DNA of 64,000 bases from PALSA-612 sp963846915. Its GTDB lineage: Bacteria; Actinomycetota; Thermoleophilia; Gaiellales; Gaiellaceae. Below the pieces are notes generated by a model. That model did no database searches, was not told the DNA's origin, and worked only from the letters and a program-made list of their open reading frames with translations. Within the stretch, counting starts at the first letter, position 1; each line of letters starts with the position of its first letter. The position numbers were made by a program, and so were the translations under genes. The DNA lies in the NCBI GenBank assembly GCA_963846915.1, contig CAWJXV010000009.1, positions 744,001 through 808,000 of the forward strand. Direction: 5' to 3'. This document shows, piece after piece, positions 28,714-36,899 of the stretch.

Positions 28714-29589
28714 TCACCGCGGGAAACGGCTCTTGAAGTCGTCCGCGATCTCGTCGAAGGTGAGCCAGCGGATTCCGTCGTGCGAGTTGATGTGCTCGAT
28801 GATCCGCTCGTGCATGAGCAGCACCTGCGGGTGCCCGCTCACATCGGGGTGGATCGTCAGCGTGAAGACGGCGTAGTCCAGCTCGCGGTAGACCCAGTCG
28901 AACTGGTCCATCCAGATCTGCTCGAGGTCGCGCGGGTTGACGAAGCCGTGGCTGTTCGGCGCCGCCTTGATGAACATCATCGGCGGGAGGTCGTCGATGT
29001 ACCAGCTGGCCGGGATCTCGATCAGGTCGGTCTCCTCGCCGCGCTGCAGCGGCACCATCCACTCCTCGGCCGCCTTCGAGTAGTCGATCTTCGTCCACGA
29101 GTCCCCGACCCGCACGTAGTACGGCGTGAAGTCGTTGTGCATGAGGCTGTGGTCGTACTTGATGCCGTGCTTCAGGAGCAGCTCGTTGGACACGGCCGAG
29201 AACTCCCACCAGGGCGCCACGTAGCCCGTCGGGCGACGGCCCGCGACCTTCTCGATCAGGTCGATGCACTTGAGCATCACGGTCTCTTCCTGCTCCGGGG
29301 TCATCGAGATCGGGTTCTCGTGCGTGTAGCCGTGCATGCCGATCTCGTGGCCCGCGTCGACGACCATCTTCGTCTGCTCCGGGAACGTCTCGATCGAGTG
29401 CCCGGGGATGAACCACGTCGTCCGCAACCCGTAGCGGTCGAAGAGCTTGAGCAGGCGGGGCGTGCCGACCTCCCCGGCGAAGAGACCCCGCGAGATGTCG
29501 TCGGGGGAGTTCTCGCCGCCGTAGGAGCCGAGCCAGCCTGCCACCGCGTCGACGTCGACGCCGTACGCGCAGAGGATCTCCTTCGCCAT
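28714..29589 (-). CDS. NodB-domain polysaccharide deacetylase family protein (PgdA-like)
   Basis: 291-aa metal-dependent amide hydrolase. The putative zinc ligands are D14 (YGVDVDAV), H86 and H90 (GMHGYTHENP), the same layout as the Helicobacter PgdA subgroup. The SxG-rich N-terminus (WLGSYGGENSPDDISRG) is also typical of that subgroup, whose members include cyclic-imide and peptidoglycan-like deacetylases. RBS (tcggaggtc) precedes the ATG. The conserved leader element lies 88 bases upstream. Context favours a cyclic imide or ureide substrate over a cell-wall one, but that is inference. Confidence 0.85.
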   Translation of the reverse strand: MAKEILCAYGVDVDAVAGWLGSYGGENSPDDISRGLFAGEVGTPRLLKLFDRYGLRTTWFIPGHSIETFPEQTKMVVDAGHEIGMHGYTHENPISMTPEQEETVMLKCIDLIEKVAGRRPTGYVAPWWEFSAVSNELLLKHGIKYDHSLMHNDFTPYYVRVGDSWTKIDYSKAAEEWMVPLQRGEETDLIEIPASWYIDDLPPMMFIKAAPNSHGFVNPRDLEQIWMDQFDWVYRELDYAVFTLTIHPDVSGHPQVLLMHERIIEHINSHDGIRWLTFDEIADDFKSRFPR

Positions 29590-29676
29590 CTATGACCTCC
29601 GATTCGCTGGTAGAACGGGAGCCTAGTGATTCGTCTCGGAGGCGGCGTGATGCTCTGGCGAGCGAAAACCGAGCTC

Positions 29677-29732
29677 TGCAAGGACGCAGGGAGCGCTCGT
29701 ATCGGCCGAGATACGGGCGCGACTGAGGACGC
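29677..29732 (-). ncRNA. Candidate cis-regulatory leader RNA, copy 2
   Basis: Minus strand: GCGTCCTCAGTCGCG, hairpin with CGTATC/GATACG arms, CGCTCCCTGCGTCCTTGCAG. The last part can itself fold (CTGC-GTCCTT-GCAG). The exposed TCCTT and TCCTC are complementary to purine-rich ribosome-binding sites. Upstream of the NodB gene. Confidence 0.6.
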
Positions 29733-29792
29733 CGCAGGGCGACTGTTTGCAGCCGCCAGAGCGCGCGCCGACTTCGAGGCGAGTCACTGAAC

Positions 29793-30071
29793 ATGTGTGG
29801 CTTATGCGGTGTGTTGTTGACCGAGCACTGGGCGGAGGAGAGCGGCGGCCGGCGGGCACGCGGTTTCCGCGTCGTGCTGCTGAACCGCGTGCTCTCGCAC
29901 TACGGTCTGTCGCTCTCCGACTGGGCCGGAAGCGTCTACACGCTTCGTGACGCGAAGGGCCGTTCTGCGGTCGTGACCGACATCGGATCGCTCTGGAGCG
30001 AGGCCGAGAAGCTGACCGGGCGCCCCCTGGACCCGCTCGAGCCGGCACTCCTCGACGCGATCACCGCATGA
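29793..30071 (+). CDS. Small CGLCG-motif protein paired with CobW
   Basis: 92 aa, beginning MCGLCGVLLTEHW and ending LEPALLDAITA. The first residues recall the N-terminal-Cys class II amidotransferase start (MCGI/LxG), but the rest is far too short for that fold; the two cysteines could equally bind a metal. It overlaps the CobW GTPase gene by ATGA, so the two are made together. I do not recognise the family. The pairing suggests a metal-delivery or maturation factor. Confidence 0.6.
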   Translation: MCGLCGVLLTEHWAEESGGRRARGFRVVLLNRVLSHYGLSLSDWAGSVYTLRDAKGRSAVVTDIGSLWSEAEKLTGRPLDPLEPALLDAITA

Positions 30072-31033
30072 CCTTGCAACAACTTGTTGCAAGGAAGGAC
30101 GGCTCGAAGACGCCCGTCACGCTCGTCACCGGGTTCCTCGGCTCGGGGAAGACGACGCTGATCTCGCGCCTTCTCGCGCATCCGGATCTGGGCGAGACGG
30201 CAGTGATCGTCAACGAGCTCGGCGAGGTCGGCATCGACCACCATCTCCTGCGGCGCGTCGACGAGCGGACGGTGCTGCTCGCCTCCGGCTGCGTGTGCTG
30301 CACGCTCAGAGGCGACCTCGCGGACGAGCTCCGCGACCTCGACAGCCGTCGCGCGCGGGGCGAGATCCCGGCTTTCCGGCGAGTCGTCGTGGAGACGACC
30401 GGCCTCGCCGATCCGGCGCCGATCGCGTACACGCTCGCGGCCGAGCCGGTCGTCCGGCACCACTTCGAGCTCGGCGGGATCGTCGCCACGGTCGATGCCG
30501 TCAACGGCCTGGTCGAGCCGGAGTCCGTGAAGCAGGCCGCGGTCGCCGACGTGCTCGTCGTGACCAAGGGGGACGTGGCCGATCCCTCCGGGGTCGAGTC
30601 AGAGCTGCGCCGGCTCAACCCGGCCGCCGAGATCGTCGAGGCGAGCTTCGGGGAGATCGATCCTGCGCTCCTGCTCGACCGGCCCGCACGCGACCTGCGG
30701 GAGCTCCGGATCGACGGGAACGGCCACGTCGGCGACATCCGCCCGTTCTGCCTGCTCCTCGACGAGCCGCTCGACTGGACCGCCTTCGGGATCTGGCTGA
30801 CGATGCTGCTCCAGGCGCGCGGCGCCGACCTGCTGCGCGTGAAAGGTCTGCTGAACGTGGGGGGCGATGGACCGCTGCTCCTGAACGGCGTCCAGCACGT
30901 CGTCCACCCGCCCGAGCATCTCGAGGCCTGGCCGGACGACGACCGCCGCTCGCGCCTCGTCTTCATCGGGCGGGGCTTCGAGCAGGCTGCGGTCGAGCGG
31001 TCCCTGCTCGCCTTCGACGCCGCAGCGCACTAG
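30068..31033 (+). CDS. CobW/COG0523 family metal-chaperone GTPase
   Basis: 321-aa G3E-family GTPase. P-loop GFLGSGKTT (residues 22-30), metal-binding CVCCTL (C75, C77, C78), NELGEVGIDH, VVVETTGLADP and a C-terminal CobW_C domain ending RLVFIGRGF. These proteins load metals, often zinc, into client enzymes. Several metal hydrolases in this window could be clients. The N-terminal extension (MTLQQLVARKDG) is encoded by a 23-bp palindrome (30072-30094), suggesting the real start or the palindrome is a later insertion. Confidence 0.88.
   Translation: MTLQQLVARKDGSKTPVTLVTGFLGSGKTTLISRLLAHPDLGETAVIVNELGEVGIDHHLLRRVDERTVLLASGCVCCTLRGDLADELRDLDSRRARGEIPAFRRVVVETTGLADPAPIAYTLAAEPVVRHHFELGGIVATVDAVNGLVEPESVKQAAVADVLVVTKGDVADPSGVESELRRLNPAAEIVEASFGEIDPALLLDRPARDLRELRIDGNGHVGDIRPFCLLLDEPLDWTAFGIWLTMLLQARGADLLRVKGLLNVGGDGPLLLNGVQHVVHPPEHLEAWPDDDRRSRLVFIGRGFEQAAVERSLLAFDAAAH
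30072..30094. repeat. Palindrome with TTGCAACAA arms at CobW start
   Basis: Arms CCTTGCAACAA and TTGTTGCAAGG around one C, inside the first codons of the CobW gene. Related palindromes are at 16771 and 50040. Confidence 0.6.
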
Positions 31034-31043
31034 GGTCCCCGCC

Positions 31044-32429
31044 GTGCCCCTGACGCGTCGCGAGCTCCTCGAGCGGGCGGGACTTGCCGCCGTGGCCGGA
31101 CCACTCGCCGCCTCCGTCCCGCAGCGGAACGACGCGAAGATCGTCCGGCCGCTCCGCGTGCTCACGATCGGCATCGAGTGGCCGCCCGGCGTCCAGAAGC
31201 AGGCGCAGCTCGACCTCGGCTTCCCGATCAAGCTGCAGGTGGTGAGCTCGACCGACCAGGTGCACGCGGCGCTCGCGAAGCCCGACAGCTTCGACGTCTT
31301 CGGGGGTTACGGCTATCAGGCGATGCGCGTCTGGTTCGCAGGCCACCTGCTGCCGATCGACACGCATCGGATCGCGGCGTGGCCCGAGCTGTACAAGCTG
31401 TTCGCCTGGGGGAAGCTCTCACCCGGCTCGTCCTGCCCGTACGGGCTCGGCGACGCCCCGTTCCGCTCGCTGTTCCTGCGCCGCGGAACGCACGACCTGC
31501 CGACGTCGAAGGGCGATCCCACGCGCACCGACGAGATCGTGCAGTGGATCGACGAGCGAACCGGCCGCCCGTACGGCGGCACGCCGATGCCCCGCTACGT
31601 CGTCGGCGTGCCGGCGCACTTCTCCGCCGAGTCGCTCGGATATCTCCCGGAGGTGATCGCGAGAGCCCCGGGGCGCGTCTCGTGGGCCGAGCTCCTGAAT
31701 GTGCGCTGGAAAGGACGCGTCGCCGTCCAGGACGATCCGGCCGCCGCGCTCGTCGACCTCGGCCGGGCGGCCGAGACGCTCGGGATCATGCGCTTCGGCA
31801 ACGTCGCCGCGATGACGATCCCCGAGATCGACATGCTGACCCGGGTCATGACCGTGTATCGCAAGCAGGGGCAGTTCCAGGGCGCCTGGTCGACGTTCAA
31901 CGACTCCGTCAACCTGGTCGCGTCGAAAGACGTCGCGATCACACCGCTCTGGCCGTCCGCGGCCGCGCGGATCGCCGCCGAGGGCGTGAAGCTCTCCTAC
32001 GCGGTCCCGCCCGAGGGGTACCGCGGGTCGTGCAGCGCGATCGGCATCTCGGCCCACGTGACGTCGAAACAGCGGCTCGACGCGTGCTACGCGTACCTGA
32101 ACTGGCTCTACCAGGGCTTCTTCGGGGCGACGATGATGCGCCAGGGCTACTACGTCGCAAACGGAGCCGGGCTGGAGACGTGGATCCGGACCTTCGGCGC
32201 GTCGCTCCCCTCCAACGCGTTCAGCGGCGCCGAGTACCGGTACTGGTACGAGGGCAAGCCCGCCGCGTGGCCGCTGCCCGACGTCAAGGGGGAGTCGGGC
32301 GCGATCAAGCGCGGCGCGCAGCGCGAGGGCGGCTCGTTCGGCGCCCGCATGTGCCGGACGACGGCCTGGAGCTCGTACTTCCACGCCGCCGGATACCAGG
32401 CCAGGCGCTTCCAGGAGTTCCTGGGATGA
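31044..32429 (+). CDS. PotD-like extracellular solute-binding protein (intact paralogue)
   Basis: 461-aa periplasmic or lipid-anchored-type binding protein for a polyamine-like or other organic cation importer. The N-terminus VPLTRRELLERAGLAAVAG is Tat-like. It aligns along its whole length with the frameshifted protein at 22600 (FDVFGGYGYQ, RIAAWPELYKLFAWGK, PMPRYVVGVPAHF, MMRQGYYVANGAG). It has no adjacent permease or ATPase genes and lies 10 bases after CobW, so it may dock on the 24-27 kb transporter with a different ligand. GTG start. Confidence 0.85.
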   Translation: MPLTRRELLERAGLAAVAGPLAASVPQRNDAKIVRPLRVLTIGIEWPPGVQKQAQLDLGFPIKLQVVSSTDQVHAALAKPDSFDVFGGYGYQAMRVWFAGHLLPIDTHRIAAWPELYKLFAWGKLSPGSSCPYGLGDAPFRSLFLRRGTHDLPTSKGDPTRTDEIVQWIDERTGRPYGGTPMPRYVVGVPAHFSAESLGYLPEVIARAPGRVSWAELLNVRWKGRVAVQDDPAAALVDLGRAAETLGIMRFGNVAAMTIPEIDMLTRVMTVYRKQGQFQGAWSTFNDSVNLVASKDVAITPLWPSAAARIAAEGVKLSYAVPPEGYRGSCSAIGISAHVTSKQRLDACYAYLNWLYQGFFGATMMRQGYYVANGAGLETWIRTFGASLPSNAFSGAEYRYWYEGKPAAWPLPDVKGESGAIKRGAQREGGSFGARMCRTTAWSSYFHAAGYQARRFQEFLG

Positions 32430-32451
32430 GTCCCGCTGCTGCCGGGATTCC

Positions 32452-33591
32452 ATGAAAGTGGGCATCGTCGTTCCGTTCTCGTGGTCCTACATCGGTGGGG
32501 TCAGCGAGCACGCCGAAGCGCAGGCCGAGGCGCTCGAGCGGATCGGCTTCGAGACGCGGCTGATCATGGGCGACGACCCGCCCGGCACGTTCTGGCGGCT
32601 GCTGCACCCGGACGCGGGGCGCCTCGACAAGCGCCCCTCGCGCGTGATCTCGATCGGGACGACGGTGACCGTGCCCGCGAACAACTCGCGCACGCACATC
32701 GTGCTCAGCCAGCTCGCCGAGCTCCGCCTCGCCCGCCTGCTCCGGCGCGAGAAGTTCGACCTGCTCCACGTCCACGAGCCGATGACGCCCGCCCTGTGCG
32801 TCGCCGCGCTCGCGCACGCTCGCTCCCCGGTCGTCGGCACCTGGCACGCGACCGGCGAGCTCGGCTGGATGAAAGCCGGCATGCCGATGTGGGGGATGCT
32901 GATGAAACGGATCGACTACCGGATCGCCGTCTCGGAGGTCGCGCGCGCCTCCGCTGCGCGCTACCTGCCCGGGCCGTTCGAGATCATCCCCAACGGGATC
33001 ACCCTGCCCCCGCACGCCGATCCCGCCGACCGCGACAACACGGTCGTCTTCATCGGGCGCCACGATCCGCGCAAGGGCCTCGAGGTGCTGCTCCGCGCCT
33101 GGCCGGACGTCCGGCGGGAGACGAACGCGACGCTGAAGGTGATCGGAGCGGACCCGCGTGCGGTCCGGCTGCTCATGACCCGCCAGAAGCTGACGGACGA
33201 CGGCATCGAGCTGCTTGGCGTCCTCGTGGGCGATCCGCTCACCCACGAGCTGGCGCGGGCGAAGCTGCTCTGCGCGCCCTCGCTCGGCGGCGAGTCGTTC
33301 GGGATGGTGCTGACGCGCGCGTTCGGCTGCGCCACGCCCGTCATCGCCTCGGACATCCCCGGCTACGACCAGGTGATGGCGCCAGAGGTCGGCGTGACCG
33401 TCCCGCCGGGCGACTCGGACCTGCTCGGGCGGGCCCTGATCGAGCTCCTCACGGACGAGCCGCGCCGCCAGCGGCTCGGCGAGGGCGCACGGGAACGGGC
33501 GCTCGAACGCTACGGTTGGGCCAAGCTCGCCGACCGCCTGGCCGAGATCTACGAGTCCGTCGTCGCCCGGGCGGCCGAGCAAGCGCGTTAG
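32452..33591 (+). CDS. Glycosyltransferase family 4 (PimA-like)
   Basis: 379-aa GT-B glycosyltransferase. N-terminal acceptor domain with MKVGIVVPFSWSYIGGVSEH and ISIGTTVTVPANNS; C-terminal GDP-sugar domain with FIGRHDPRKGLEVLLRAW and GGESFGMVLTRAFG. The phrases match phosphatidyl-inositol mannosyltransferase relatives. In the usual E-x7-E pair the second Glu is replaced (ESFGMVLTR). It lies 22 bases after the binding protein and is followed by an epimerase fusion, so a small glycan-synthesis segment begins here. Confidence 0.85.
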   Translation: MKVGIVVPFSWSYIGGVSEHAEAQAEALERIGFETRLIMGDDPPGTFWRLLHPDAGRLDKRPSRVISIGTTVTVPANNSRTHIVLSQLAELRLARLLRREKFDLLHVHEPMTPALCVAALAHARSPVVGTWHATGELGWMKAGMPMWGMLMKRIDYRIAVSEVARASAARYLPGPFEIIPNGITLPPHADPADRDNTVVFIGRHDPRKGLEVLLRAWPDVRRETNATLKVIGADPRAVRLLMTRQKLTDDGIELLGVLVGDPLTHELARAKLLCAPSLGGESFGMVLTRAFGCATPVIASDIPGYDQVMAPEVGVTVPPGDSDLLGRALIELLTDEPRRQRLGEGARERALERYGWAKLADRLAEIYESVVARAAEQAR

Positions 33592-33655
33592 AATCGGGGC
33601 CGCAGGGCGTGCGTCTTGCATCTGTCTCCGACGGAAACCTCCTGAACCCCGGCAC

Positions 33656-35842
33656 ATGATCAAGGTCCTGACGGTCTTCGGCACGCGCCCGGAGGCGATC
33701 AAGCTCGCTCCGGTGATCAAGGAGCTCGAGCGGCGCCCCGACGAGTTCGTCTCGCGCATCTGCGTGACCGGCCAGCACCGCGAGATGCTCGACCAGATGC
33801 TCGACCTGTTCGGGATCGAGCCGGACCACGATCTGAACGTGATGCAGCACGCGCAGTCGCTGAACCACGTGACGGTTGCAGTGATCGACGGCCTGCGCCC
33901 CGTCCTCGAGAAGGAGCGGCCCGACTGGGTGCTCGTCCAGGGCGACACGACGACGACGATGGCCGCGGGCCTCGCCGCCTTCCAGCAGGGCTGGAAGGTC
34001 GGGCACGTGGAGGCGGGCCTGCGCACGTTCAACAAGCACGATCCCTGGCCGGAGGAGATGAACCGCCGCGTCGCGGGCGTGCTCGCCGACGTCCATTTCG
34101 CGCCGACCCCCTCCAGTGCGCAGAACCTCTACCGCGAGGGCGTCTCCAAGGACCGTGTCTACGTGACCGGCAACACCGTCATCGACGCGCTCCAGACCGT
34201 TGCCGGCATGCCGTTCGAGCCCGACGCGACGACGCTCGCGGACCTCGGGCTGAACGGGAAGCGCCTGATCGTCGCGACGATGCACCGCCGCGAGATGAGC
34301 AAGGAGGCGCTCGAGGACGTGTGCTCGGGCCTTCGCGCCGTTGCCGAAGGCCACCCCGAGGTGCAGATCGTGATCCCCGTCCACCGGAACCCGAAGGTGC
34401 GCGAGCCCGTGCACGACCTGCTCGGCGGCAATGCCAACATCAGCCTGCTCGACCCGCTCGACTACCAGCCGATGATCTGGCTCCTGCGGCGCAGCCACTT
34501 CGTCATCACCGACTCCGGAGGGCTCCAGGAGGAGGTGACGGCGCTCGGCAAGCCGGTGATCGTCATCCGCGGGACGACCGAGCGACCCGAGAGCGTCGAG
34601 GCCGGGAACGCCGTCCTCGTCGGCACCGACGGCGCTGCGATCGAAAGCTGGGCGTCGTCGCTCCTCGGCGACGACCAGGCCTACGAGGCGATGGCCCGCT
34701 CGACGAACCCGTACGGCGACGGCGACGCGGCGAAGAAGATCGTCGACGTGCTCCATGCCCGCTCGGCCGATCCGCACCTTCCCGCCTCGGGCGGCGGGCC
34801 CGGCGGGCCGTCGCGGATCGATCCGGAGGTCGTCCGCTGGGGCGCCGACGGGCTTGCGCGCTGGATCTCCTCGGGCGCCTGCCAGAGCTCGAGCGGCGCG
34901 TTCGCAGCCTGGGTGGAGATGGCGAGCGGCGAGAAAGCGTACGACTACGCGGAGATCACCGGCTACGCGCTAACGCATCTCGCCGCGCGCACGGAGCTTG
35001 CCGACGACGAGATCGCCGTCGGGCGCCGCGCCGCCGACTGGCTCGTCGGCCGCGTGCAGCAGCGGCGGCTCGCGGCCCGTGACGGCTGGGACAGCGGCGC
35101 CGTCTATCTCTTCGACCTGGGGATGATCTCGACCGGCCTGCAGACCTTCGGCCGGCGCTTCGAGGAAGAGCGGTACGTCGCGACAGGCCTGGAGCTCGTC
35201 GAGCTGCTCGATCGCGAGCTGGCCGCGGATCTCGGCCCGGTCTCGGCGTACGGCCCGCGCTCGGAGCGGACGAACTGGTCGACCCGCGGCGTCGTCCACC
35301 TGGCGAAGCTCGTGCAGGCCTTCCTGCTCGCCGGGAAGAACGAGCCCGCCGCGCGCCTGATCGACGCCGTCCGCGCCGTCCAGGGACCCGACGGACACAT
35401 GCCGACCGACCCCGAGAGCGACGTCACGATGCTCCATCCGCACCTCTACGGAGCCGAGGGGTTGTGGATGTGGGGGACCGCGACCGACGACCAGGACGCG
35501 ATCGACCGGTCTCGCGCCGCGGTCCAGTGGGTCTGGACGCATCAGCTGCAGAGCGGCGGGCTCCCGCGTGCGTTCGGCCGCCCCGAGCCGATCGAGCAGC
35601 TCGACGTGACCTCGCAGGCCGTCCGCATGGCCCTTCTCCTCGGCGTCCGCACACCCGGCGTCGACCGCGCGATCGAGCGGCTGCTCGAGCTCGCCCGCGA
35701 GCGTGACGGCATGCTCGCGATGCCGTACCAGCCCGGCTCGCCGGACGTCCACCTGAACACCTGGGTGACGATGTTCGCCTCGCAGGCGGTGGCACTCGCG
35801 GTTCCCGGCGCGGAGCCTCTGCGCTGGGACCAGCTCGTCTAG
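33656..35842 (+). CDS. UDP-GlcNAc 2-epimerase fused to an alpha-toroid domain
   Basis: 728 aa, about twice the usual epimerase length. Residues 1-378 are a non-hydrolysing UDP-N-acetylglucosamine 2-epimerase (WecB type): FGTRPEAIKLAPVI, CVTGQHREML, VQGDTTTTMAAG, HVEAGLRT, TMHRRE and TDSGGLQEE. After a Gly/Pro-rich linker (GGGPGGPSR) residues 390-728 form an all-helical repeat region (SGAFAAWVEM, YAEITGYALTHLA, DLGMISTGLQTFG, DGHMPTDPESD, HPHLYGAEGLW), like six-hairpin glycosidase or prenyltransferase toroids. No frame change is needed across the junction. The toroid may be a glycan-acting or sensing module; activity unknown. Confidence 0.85.
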   Translation: MIKVLTVFGTRPEAIKLAPVIKELERRPDEFVSRICVTGQHREMLDQMLDLFGIEPDHDLNVMQHAQSLNHVTVAVIDGLRPVLEKERPDWVLVQGDTTTTMAAGLAAFQQGWKVGHVEAGLRTFNKHDPWPEEMNRRVAGVLADVHFAPTPSSAQNLYREGVSKDRVYVTGNTVIDALQTVAGMPFEPDATTLADLGLNGKRLIVATMHRREMSKEALEDVCSGLRAVAEGHPEVQIVIPVHRNPKVREPVHDLLGGNANISLLDPLDYQPMIWLLRRSHFVITDSGGLQEEVTALGKPVIVIRGTTERPESVEAGNAVLVGTDGAAIESWASSLLGDDQAYEAMARSTNPYGDGDAAKKIVDVLHARSADPHLPASGGGPGGPSRIDPEVVRWGADGLARWISSGACQSSSGAFAAWVEMASGEKAYDYAEITGYALTHLAARTELADDEIAVGRRAADWLVGRVQQRRLAARDGWDSGAVYLFDLGMISTGLQTFGRRFEEERYVATGLELVELLDRELAADLGPVSAYGPRSERTNWSTRGVVHLAKLVQAFLLAGKNEPAARLIDAVRAVQGPDGHMPTDPESDVTMLHPHLYGAEGLWMWGTATDDQDAIDRSRAAVQWVWTHQLQSGGLPRAFGRPEPIEQLDVTSQAVRMALLLGVRTPGVDRAIERLLELARERDGMLAMPYQPGSPDVHLNTWVTMFASQAVALAVPGAEPLRWDQLV

Positions 35843-35883
35843 CACGGGGGAAACAGCCGGTTTCCCCGTGAGCCCCCTTCCCT
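35843..35883. terminator. GGGGGAAAC hairpin, copy C (inverted)
   Basis: Hairpin 35843-35870 with arms CACGGGGGAAAC and GTTTCCCCGTG (one bulged G), followed by CCCCCTTCCCT. This is the inverted form of the hairpin-plus-GGGAAGGGGG module at 8063 and 9354. It starts one base after the epimerase stop, so it is a probable terminator. Confidence 0.65.
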
Positions 35884-35990
35884 CAGCGGCGACCAGACGG
35901 CCGCAGCGTCCGACGCCGGCCAAGCCGGCACCGGCGGCCAGGGTCTTGTGCTTGCCGTCGAGTCGGGACAAGCTCATCTAGGCTCTGTGG

Positions 35991-36218
35991 GTGCTCCCGA
36001 TCATCATCTTCGCGGCTGTCCTGGTTCCGCTGCTCGTGATCGCATTCCTCGCCAACCGCCGCCGCACGGCCGCGGGCGAGCACGAGACGACGGGGGACGC
36101 GGCAACCGACGCGGCCACGCAGCAGGAGTACGAGGACGAGTTCGCGCAGGCCGAGGCCTACCAGGAGCAGTGGCGCGAGGAACAGCACAAGGAGCACCCC
36201 GATGACCGGCTCTACTAG
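35991..36218 (+). CDS. Small single-pass membrane protein
   Basis: 75 aa. One hydrophobic segment (about residues 2-20, LPIIIFAAVLVPLLVIAFLA) followed by RRR and an acidic, Gln/Glu-rich cytoplasmic tail (QQEYEDEFAQAEAYQEQW). GTG start. No family recognised. Upstream, 35884-35990, I see only GC-rich sequence with a CCGGCCAAGCCGG inverted repeat. Confidence 0.55.
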   Translation: MLPIIIFAAVLVPLLVIAFLANRRRTAAGEHETTGDAATDAATQQEYEDEFAQAEAYQEQWREEQHKEHPDDRLY

Positions 36219-36224
36219 CGCCCT

Positions 36225-36647
36225 CTAGCCGGGCGGTCCCTCGTCCGGGAGCAGGGCCGAGCGCTCGGCTTCACCGGCCAGGCGACGATCTGCCGTGACC
36301 AGCGTGGCGTCGTAGCCGAGGGAGAGCGCGAGGTAGGCGGCGTCGTAGGCGCTGATTCCGCGCGCCACGGCGAGCGCGTGAGCCTGCGCCGCGAGTGTGC
36401 GGGCCGAGTGGATCTCGAGTCGAAGGTCGAGCATGTCGTCGACGCTCTCCGCTGCCTCGATTTCGGTCAGCTCGTTGGTGTGCACGTATTCGGCCAGCGC
36501 ATTCGCCACCTCGTAGAAGACGAGATCCGGTGCGATTGCCCGGATTTCGCCACCCGCGACGGCGTCGAGCCACGCCGGCGCGGCGCCGTCTCCGGGCACG
36601 AGTGCCCTCACGAACACGCTCGCGTCAAGGATGGCTGTAGCGTGAAT
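36225..36647 (-). CDS. vapC: VapC-like PIN-domain toxin
   Basis: PIN-domain ribonuclease toxin. Acidic residues fit the PIN site: Asp in ILDASVFV, Glu in VFYEVANAL, and the C-terminal pair in YDAAYLAL and LVTADRRLAG. The only normal start codon, GTG at 36617, would exclude the first catalytic Asp. Reading further upstream gives IHATAILDASVF with no ATG, GTG or TTG, so the start is ATT at 36647 or a nearby base is wrong. It overlaps the antitoxin gene. Confidence 0.8.
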   Translation of the reverse strand: MHATAILDASVFVRALVPGDGAAPAWLDAVAGGEIRAIAPDLVFYEVANALAEYVHTNELTEIEAAESVDDMLDLRLEIHSARTLAAQAHALAVARGISAYDAAYLALSLGYDATLVTADRRLAGEAERSALLPDEGPPG

Positions 36648-36876
36648 CGCGTGCCTCGCGGATGAGGTCCTCCGGTTTGGGGGCGTTGGGAGAGAGAGTG
36701 ATCCGCTCCCTCCGCTCCCGGATGCTTCGCATGACCTCTTCCGGCGTGCGCTTGGACAGCTCCCGCTCGAGGATCGTCAGGATCTCGGCGTTCATCGATC
36801 GGCCCTCCGCTGCCGCTCGCGTGCGCAGCCGCTCGAGAAGCTCGGGCGGGATGTCGCGGACGTGGAACGCGGCCAC
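36625..36876 (-). CDS. FitA/VapB-like ribbon-helix-helix antitoxin
   Basis: 83 aa. The N-terminal RHH domain reads FHVRDIPPELLERLRTRAAA followed by EGRSMNAEILTILER, the classic FitA-like DNA-binding fold; the C-terminal tail (TPEEVMRSIRERRERITL) would wrap the toxin. It precedes and overlaps the PIN-toxin gene. Two GATATC-type sites (36889-36901, cgatatcagagcgatatca) just upstream are a likely autoregulatory operator. Confidence 0.8.
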   Translation of the reverse strand: MAAFHVRDIPPELLERLRTRAAAEGRSMNAEILTILERELSKRTPEEVMRSIRERRERITLSPNAPKPEDLIREARDSRYSHP

Positions 36877-36899
36877 CGGTCGACGATATCAGAGCGATA

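Noticed and set aside
28714..29589. NodB protein as a cell-wall deacetylase with certainty
   Set aside because: The motif layout fits the PgdA-like subgroup, but members act on different amides. The gene neighbourhood does not support a cell-wall role, so the substrate was left open.
32305..34035. Long antisense frames across the glycosyltransferase and epimerase genes
   Set aside because: No domain-like sequence and no RBS; sense-strand proteins have all family motifs.
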